DNA from: an uncultured Collinsella sp.
Lineage (GTDB): Bacteria; Actinomycetota; Coriobacteriia; Coriobacteriales; Coriobacteriaceae
Length of the DNA: 45,252 bases
Assembly: GCA_958437495.1 (NCBI GenBank)
Contig: CAUBOH010000017.1
Coordinates: 1 to 45,252, forward strand
Direction of reading: 5' to 3'
Position numbers and translations under genes: made by a program. This document shows positions 40,923 through 45,252 of this stretch, piece by piece. The notes under the pieces were generated by a model, which saw only the letters and a list, made by a program, of their open reading frames with translations, was not told the origin of the DNA and did no database searches. Within the stretch, counting starts at the first letter, position 1. Every line of letters begins with the position of its first letter.

Positions 40923-42584
40923 TTAGTCCGTAGCCATGTTCATGGGCGTCACCAGCAGACGGTCGACACCCTCGTGCTGGCCAATCGAGGCGCGCACGAA
41001 TTCACGGAACAGCGGCTGCGGGTTGGTCGGACGACTCTTGAACTCGGGGTGAGCCTGGGTGGCCACATACCACGGATGCACGTCGCGCGGCAGCTCGACC
41101 ATCTCGACCAGACGCTCGTCGGGCGAAAGACCCGAGATAACCAAGCCGGCGTCCTCGAGCTGGTCGCGGAAGGCATTGTTAAACTCAAAGCGATGACGGT
41201 GACGCTCGTAGACGAGCTCCTCCCCATACGCCTCGCGAGCGAGGGTGTCGGCGGCGAGCTTGCACGGATAGGCGCCCAGGCGCATGGTGCCGCCCTTCTC
41301 GGTCACGTCCTCCTGCGAGCTCATCAGGTCGATGACGCTATACGGACCGTCCGGGTCGAACTCGGAGGAGCTGGCGCCGGCAAGGCCAACGACATTGCGG
41401 GCGAACTCGCACACGGCGACCTGCATACCCAGGCAAATGCCCAGATACGGAATCTTGTGCTCGCGGGCGAACTCGGCTGCGAGGATCTTGCCCTCCAGGG
41501 CGCGCTTACCAAAGCCACCGGGAACCAAGATGCCCGAGGCATCGCCCAGTACCTCGGACACGTTCTGCTCGTCGAGGCTCTCGCCATCGACCAGCTGCAC
41601 GTCCACGTGACGATCGTAGAACACGCCCGCATGGTGCAGGGCCTCGATAACCGACAGGTAGGCATCGGGCAGCTGCGTGTACTTGCCCACGACGGCGATC
41701 TTGACCTTGTCGGCGTGGTGGTTGGCATGGTTCTGCTTACGCAGGAACTCATTCCACTCGCTCATGTCGCGCTCACGCGGGTCCAAACCCAAACGCTCGC
41801 AAATGCGCAGGTCAAAATCTTGCTCGGCAAGCAGCTGCGGCACGTCGTAGATACTCGCGCAGTCCTCGTTGGTAAAGACGCAGTCGGTGTCGACGTCGCA
41901 GAAGCTTGCGATCTTGCCGCGAATGGCGTCGTCAATATGGTGGTCGGAGCGCAGCACGATGATATCGGGCTGGATGCCAAAGCTGCGGAGCTCCTTAACG
42001 GAGTGCTGCGTCGGCTTGGTCTTGACCTCGTGAGCGGCGGCGATATAGGGAACGAGCGATACGTGGATGTAGCAGACGTTCTCGGGACCGGCCTCCTTGC
42101 GGTACTGGCGGATAGCCTCCACAAACGGCTGCGACTCGATGTCGCCGATCGTGCCACCCAACTCGGTGATGACCACGTCGGATCCAGTCTGCTCCTCGAT
42201 GCGGCGGAACTTGTCCTTAATGGCGTTGGTGACGTGCGGGATTACCTGCACGGTGCCGCCCAGAAAGTCGCCGCGGCGCTCGCGGGCGATCAGGCTCTTA
42301 TAGATAGCGCCGGTCGTAAAGTTGGAATCGCGGGTCAGGTTCTCGTCAATAAAGCGCTCGTAGTGGCCCAGGTCCAGGTCGGACTCGTAGCCGTCCTCGG
42401 TCACGAAGACCTCACCATGCTGGAACGGGCTCATGGTGCCGGGGTCGACGTTCAGATACGGGTCGGCCTTTTGCATCGTTACCTTGTAGCCGCGTGACTT
42501 GAGCAGACGGCCCAGCGAGGCCGCGGTGATACCCTTGCCCAGGGACGAAACCACGCCACCGGTTACGAACACATGCTTGGTCAT
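40923..42584 (-). CDS. pyrG: CTP synthase
   Basis: A 553-residue enzyme converting UTP to CTP with glutamine and ATP. The N-terminal synthase domain (1-270) has VTGGVVSSLGKGI (ATP loop), QKADPYLNVDPGTMSPFQHGEVFVTEDG and ELGGTIGDIES; the C-terminal class I amidotransferase domain (about 300-535) has the Cys nucleophile in YLGICLGMQ and the His of the triad in ATQAHPEFKSRP. It is in one unit with xerD. The ATG at 42584 has AGG 9 bases upstream. A 178-base leader separates it from the winged-helix gene and includes that gene's terminator. Confidence 0.98.
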   Translation of the reverse strand: MTKHVFVTGGVVSSLGKGITAASLGRLLKSRGYKVTMQKADPYLNVDPGTMSPFQHGEVFVTEDGYESDLDLGHYERFIDENLTRDSNFTTGAIYKSLIARERRGDFLGGTVQVIPHVTNAIKDKFRRIEEQTGSDVVITELGGTIGDIESQPFVEAIRQYRKEAGPENVCYIHVSLVPYIAAAHEVKTKPTQHSVKELRSFGIQPDIIVLRSDHHIDDAIRGKIASFCDVDTDCVFTNEDCASIYDVPQLLAEQDFDLRICERLGLDPRERDMSEWNEFLRKQNHANHHADKVKIAVVGKYTQLPDAYLSVIEALHHAGVFYDRHVDVQLVDGESLDEQNVSEVLGDASGILVPGGFGKRALEGKILAAEFAREHKIPYLGICLGMQVAVCEFARNVVGLAGASSSEFDPDGPYSVIDLMSSQEDVTEKGGTMRLGAYPCKLAADTLAREAYGEELVYERHRHRFEFNNAFRDQLEDAGLVISGLSPDERLVEMVELPRDVHPWYVATQAHPEFKSRPTNPQPLFREFVRASIGQHEGVDRLLVTPMNMATD

Positions 42585-42708
42585 ATTGAGTTACCTGCGC
42601 TTCCCGTAGAAGTTGTCCATACACATCTTACGGGTCTTCATTGTAATACTCGAACCGCAAACCGTTCGCATCTTTTCTCGCGCGCGCTCGCATTTCTCAA
42701 TCTCGAAA

Positions 42709-42742
42709 CAAAACGCCGCCCGTGTGGCCGGACGGCGTTGAT
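42709..42742 (-). terminator. Terminator of the winged-helix gene
   Basis: On the minus strand AACGCCGTCCG and CGGGCGGCGTT arms pair 10 of 11 around CCACA, followed by TTGTTT. It isolates the winged-helix gene from pyrG. Confidence 0.85.
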
Positions 42743-42762
42743 TTGACTGAGACTGAACACTG

Positions 42763-43101
42763 CTATCGATCGGCGTCAACGTCCCGCAGCATGTCCTGGA
42801 CGAGCATACCGTCACGGACGCCCTTGAGGTACCACTCGCCGTGCGCCGTGAGGCAAATGCCGTTTGCAAGCTGGCCACCGTCATCGTTGTAGCGCGAAAC
42901 GACCTCGATGATATCCTCGGATTCCAGGCGCTCGATTGCCGCGCGGGCGCGATACGGCGACACCCCCACGCGCTCGGCAAGCGTTTTGCGCGAGAAGCCA
43001 TAGAATCCGCCGGCGTCTTTGGACTGCTGCGCGATCTCCATCAGCACCAGTACCTCGACACGTTTCATATCGTTGACACTCGCACGACCCTTGCCCGCCA
43101 T
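42763..43101 (-). CDS. Winged-helix DNA-binding protein
   Basis: A 112-residue protein with one winged-helix domain: helix SVNDMKRVEVLVLMEIAQQS, a recognition region SRKTLAERVGVSPYRARAAIERLESEDIIEVVS and a wing with DDGGQLANGICLTAHGEWYL. It resembles small MarR/PadR-like or Rrf2-like regulators but I cannot place it in a named family. No metal or cluster-binding cysteines are present. The ATG at 43101 has GGAGG 6 bases upstream and decides the start; the open frame to 43200 has no site. It is monocistronic with its own terminator and lies upstream of pyrG-xerD-mraZ, so it is a candidate regulator of this region or of itself; nothing proves either. Confidence 0.85.
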   Translation of the reverse strand: MAGKGRASVNDMKRVEVLVLMEIAQQSKDAGGFYGFSRKTLAERVGVSPYRARAAIERLESEDIIEVVSRYNDDGGQLANGICLTAHGEWYLKGVRDGMLVQDMLRDVDADR

Positions 43102-43298
43102 GGCAGCCTCCTCAAACCGAGCACGGGCATCGCCTGCACCGTGCGCGACCGGCACACCCCACGATGGCCGGCGACATCCATCATGCGGCATCCCCCGCAA
43201 AGGATGAAACAGTTAGCGTTATTGGTTATTGTATACCGCACAAATCGCTTATAGGCAGGTAAACGGGCTGTTTTTAGATTTAACGAAGGCCTAATTGA

Positions 43299-43340
43299 TA
43301 AAAGGAGCGCAGCGGATGTATACCCGCTGCGCTCCTTTCA
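43299..43340 (-). terminator. Terminator of the DUF1846 gene
   Basis: AAAGGAGCGCAGCGG (43301-43315) and CCGCTGCGCTCCTTT (43324-43338) are perfect 15-base arms around an 8-base loop, 16 bases after the DUF1846 stop. On the minus strand TTTTA follows. The stretch 43102-43298 between this and the winged-helix start shows no gene. Confidence 0.9.
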
Positions 43341-43355
43341 GACCAATTATCTCGA

Positions 43356-44837
43356 TTAGCGGTGGAAGAACCCACGACGCTCGAACTTGGGCTCGCAGCA
43401 CACATTGATGCCCAGCTTGCGCAGCACCGTCTCGTCCGTCGGAGAGATGATCACGCTAAAGAAGGCATCGCAGCCGCGCAGCTGCTCCAGGCCCGAAAGG
43501 ACGCGGGCGGCCGTCTCACTCGTGGCCGAGGTGATCGAGAGCGCCATAAGCGTCTCGTCGGTATGCAGGCGCGGGTTTTTGCTGCCCAGGAAATGCGTCT
43601 TGAGCTTGCTGATGGGCTCAATCGCCTCATCGCTGATGACCTCGAGCTCAAGGTCGACGCCCGAAACATGCTTAAGCGCATTCATGATGAGCGAACTTGC
43701 GGCGCCCAGACGCGTGGAGGTCTTACCGGTCACCACGGAGCCATCGGGCATAACCATGGCGCCCACGGGACCACCCGTCAGCTGTTCCCTGGTAAGGGCG
43801 GCCGAGCGCGCCGGCGAGTAGTTCTTATCGATGCCGGCTTTCTTCATAATGAGCTCGAGGCGGTCGACTTGCTCGTCACCCACGCCGGTGCGGCGCACGC
43901 TTTCGACCGCGGCAAAGTAGCGGCGGACGATCTCCATCTTGGAGGCATCGCGGCATGCCTCATCATCGGTAATGGCAAAGCCGACCATGTTGACGCCCAT
44001 GTCCGTGGGGCTCTGGTAGGGACTCTCGCCCAGGATTTTCTCCATCAAGGCGCGAACCACCGGAAAGGCCTCGACATCACGGTTGTAGTTGACCGTGGTC
44101 TTGTTGTAGGCCTCCAAGTGGAAGGAGTCGATGATGTTGGCGTCGTCGAGGTCCGCCGTGGCCGCCTCGTAGGCAATGTTGACCGGATGCGTGAGGGGAA
44201 GGTTCCAGACCGGGAAGGTCTCGAACTTGGCGTAGCCGGCAGCGGTGCCGTGTTTGTGCTCGTGATAGAGCTGCGACAGGCAGGTGGCGAGCTTACCCGA
44301 GCCAGGACCCGGCGCGGTGACCACGACGAGCGGACGGGTGGTCTCGACAAACTCGTTCTTGCCGTAGCCGTCGTCAGACACGATCAGATCGACGTCGTGG
44401 GGGTAGCCCTCGATGGGATAGTGCAGTTTGGCGGGAATGCCGAGCGCGTTCAGGCGATTACGGAAGACGTCAGCGGCGGGTTGGCCAGCATACTGGGTGA
44501 TGACCACGGCCGCGACAGCAAAACCATTGCCGCGGAACAGGTCGACCAGGCGCAAGACGTCCTCGTCATAGGTAATGCCCAGGTCGCCACGGGCCTTATT
44601 CTTCTCGATGTGGTTCGCGTTGATCGCAATGATGACCTCAACGTCATCGGAAATGCTCTTGAGCATGCGAAACTTGCTGTCCGGTTCAAAACCCGGCAGC
44701 ACGCGACTCGCGTGATAGTCGTCAAACAGCTTGCCGCCAAACTCCAAATAGAGCTTGCCGCCAAACTGCGAGATGCGCTCCTTAATATGAGCGGCCTGCA
44801 GCTCGATATACTTCGCGTTGTCGAAACCCTGGCGCAT
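43356..44837 (-). CDS. DUF1846 family protein
   Basis: A 493-residue protein of the DUF1846 family, found in Firmicutes and other anaerobes; its structure is known for a streptococcal member but the reaction is not. Recognisable blocks are MRQGFDNAKYIELQAAHIKERISQF-type start, LYLEFGGKLFDDYHASRVLPGF, VTAPGPGSGKLATCLSQLYHE (a P-loop-like turn), FETFPVWNLPLTHPVNIAYEAATADL and KTSTRLGAASSLIMNALKH. Soluble and cytoplasmic. The ATG at 44837 has GACGGGAG 6 bases upstream; an ATG at 44861 lacks a site. It is a single-gene unit. Confidence 0.92.
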   Translation of the reverse strand: MRQGFDNAKYIELQAAHIKERISQFGGKLYLEFGGKLFDDYHASRVLPGFEPDSKFRMLKSISDDVEVIIAINANHIEKNKARGDLGITYDEDVLRLVDLFRGNGFAVAAVVITQYAGQPAADVFRNRLNALGIPAKLHYPIEGYPHDVDLIVSDDGYGKNEFVETTRPLVVVTAPGPGSGKLATCLSQLYHEHKHGTAAGYAKFETFPVWNLPLTHPVNIAYEAATADLDDANIIDSFHLEAYNKTTVNYNRDVEAFPVVRALMEKILGESPYQSPTDMGVNMVGFAITDDEACRDASKMEIVRRYFAAVESVRRTGVGDEQVDRLELIMKKAGIDKNYSPARSAALTREQLTGGPVGAMVMPDGSVVTGKTSTRLGAASSLIMNALKHVSGVDLELEVISDEAIEPISKLKTHFLGSKNPRLHTDETLMALSITSATSETAARVLSGLEQLRGCDAFFSVIISPTDETVLRKLGINVCCEPKFERRGFFHR

Positions 44838-44986
44838 GTATGGCTCCCGTCCCGTTTCCATTTAATGTCCTAGGCGATTATAACGGAGCAGACCCTCCCC
44901 CACGCACTTCCCCTGCACCAACAAGGGGAACGTCGCAGGTTGAGCATAAGTCAGCGAGCGACGTCCAGGACGTACAAGTTGGCATG

Positions 44987-45030
44987 AAAAAGGCAAGGCA
45001 TAGACCTTTTGGTCATGCCTTGCCTTTTGA
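44987..45030. terminator. Bidirectional intrinsic terminator
   Basis: AAAAGGCAAGGCAT plus GACC on the left pairs with GGTCATGCCTTGCCTTTT on the right with one bulged base and a TTTT loop. It has A-runs on the left and T-runs on the right, so it can work in both directions. The natural client is a minus-strand transcript entering from beyond the right edge. Confidence 0.85.
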
Positions 45031-45070
45031 ATGACAAATTGTCGTCCTGGGCGGCGCGCAGCGTCGACTG

Positions 45071-45238
45071 GTTGCGCGGTTCGTAGAACCGCGCAACATA
45101 AGTGCGCCCCCTCCCGCGCACGGAACGGGAGGGGGCTAAAGGTAGGGGTCTACCGGTGGGTTGACCCCACCGGACAGACGATGACCAGGTGATCCTCTAC
45201 AGGATCGTCAAGGTTTCCGTGGGGTACCCGTTGGGTAC
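45071..45238. ncRNA. Array of five perfect hairpins (possible structured RNA)
   Basis: Arms in order: GTTGCGCGGTTC/GAACCGCGCAAC (45071-45082, 45086-45097); GCCCCCTCCCG/CGGGAGGGGGC (45106-45116, 45126-45136); CCGGTGGG/CCCACCGG (45153-45160, 45166-45173); GATCCT/AGGATC (45191-45196, 45201-45206); GTACCC/GGGTAC (45224-45229, 45233-45238). Together with the terminator at 44987-45030 this could be the 3' part of a stable minus-strand RNA. No tmRNA, RNase P, SRP or rRNA signature was recognised. Confidence 0.35.
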
Positions 45239-45252
45239 TTAGATCAACACGC

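Larger units (their letters stand above)
44862..45252. other. Gene-free, hairpin-rich right edge
   Basis: No supported complete gene. It holds TTCCCCT/AGGGGAA arms near 44908-44930, a strong bidirectional terminator at 44987-45030 and five perfect hairpins at 45071-45238. On the minus strand a frame without stops runs in from the window edge and ends at a TAG at about 45150; about 33 codons is too short and its codon use too unlike the other genes to call. Confidence 0.6.

Noticed and set aside
40821..42497. Long plus-strand open frame opposite pyrG
   Set aside because: Antisense shadow of a complete CTP synthase gene with no ribosome site.
44840..45034. Small plus-strand open frame at the right edge
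   Set aside because: It runs through a strong terminator hairpin, has no ribosome site and no sensible composition.
45071..45097. tRNA-like or tmRNA T-arm
   Set aside because: The GGTTC/GAACC hairpin has a 3-base loop as a perfect palindrome, not a 7-base T-loop; no acceptor stem or CCA was found.
45150..45252. Tail of a minus-strand protein gene entering from the right edge
   Set aside because: About 33 codons without a stop, but codon use is unlike other genes and the region is full of hairpins; not enough to call.

Overview
The window looks like a chromosomal segment of a high-GC Gram-positive anaerobe of the class Coriobacteriia (Actinomycetota), most likely Collinsella or a close relative. 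The grounds are the strong preference for C- or G-ending codons, an actinobacterial dcw (division and cell wall) cluster without ftsA, a SepF/YlmG/DivIVA group next to FtsZ, an anaerobe-type ThiC, and intergenic fold-back repeats. The genus is inferred from overall character; no database search was possible.

Layout. 1-9.6 kb holds mostly housekeeping and metabolic genes: a Cof-type HAD phosphatase, polA (minus), an M18 aminopeptidase, yaaA, a small membrane protein (minus), a TPP riboswitch with thiC, and thiD. 9.6-16 kb is mixed: a repeat-rich gap, an SGNH hydrolase, a PARG-like protein with a changed catalytic motif, a Bax-inhibitor-1 protein, an unknown small protein, a pitA/DUF47 phosphate-uptake pair and a nitroreductase with a marked codon-usage gradient.

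From about 43.1 kb down to 15.9 kb nearly everything is on the minus strand and devoted to making the septum. In transcription order: a winged-helix protein, pyrG-xerD, then mraZ-rsmH-ftsL-ftsI-murF-mraY-murD-ftsW-murG-murC-murB-ftsQ, ftsZ, pgeF(ylmD), then pstS-pstC-pstA-pstB-phoU, then yggS(ylmE)-sepF-yggT(ylmG)-divIVA. The pst-phoU phosphate operon thus splits the usually contiguous ftsZ-ylmD-ylmE-sepF-ylmG-divIVA group. murE and ftsA are absent from the cluster. A DUF1846 protein and a hairpin-rich stretch close the window.

How the genes work together: RsmH methylates 16S rRNA, MurB/C/D/F, MraY and MurG make lipid II, FtsW and FtsI polymerise and crosslink it, and FtsQ/FtsL, FtsZ, SepF, YggT and DivIVA place and hold the division machinery. 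PyrG supplies CTP and XerD presumably resolves chromosome dimers. Pst/PhoU and Pit/DUF47 are two separate phosphate-uptake systems.

The most unusual features are: (1) a near-identical palindrome upstream of both ftsZ and mraZ, suggesting one regulator for the two division units; (2) the 450-base region upstream of mraZ, which holds duplicated palindromes, a G-run array on the coding strand, MraZ-box-like repeats and a LexA-box-like site; (3) yggT, which has no ATG/GTG/TTG start at the right place and lies in frame behind the sepF stop codon; (4) the pst insertion; (5) a PARG-family protein whose QEE motif reads QEA; (6) several fold-back elements of one general architecture; (7) five consecutive perfect hairpins at the right edge.
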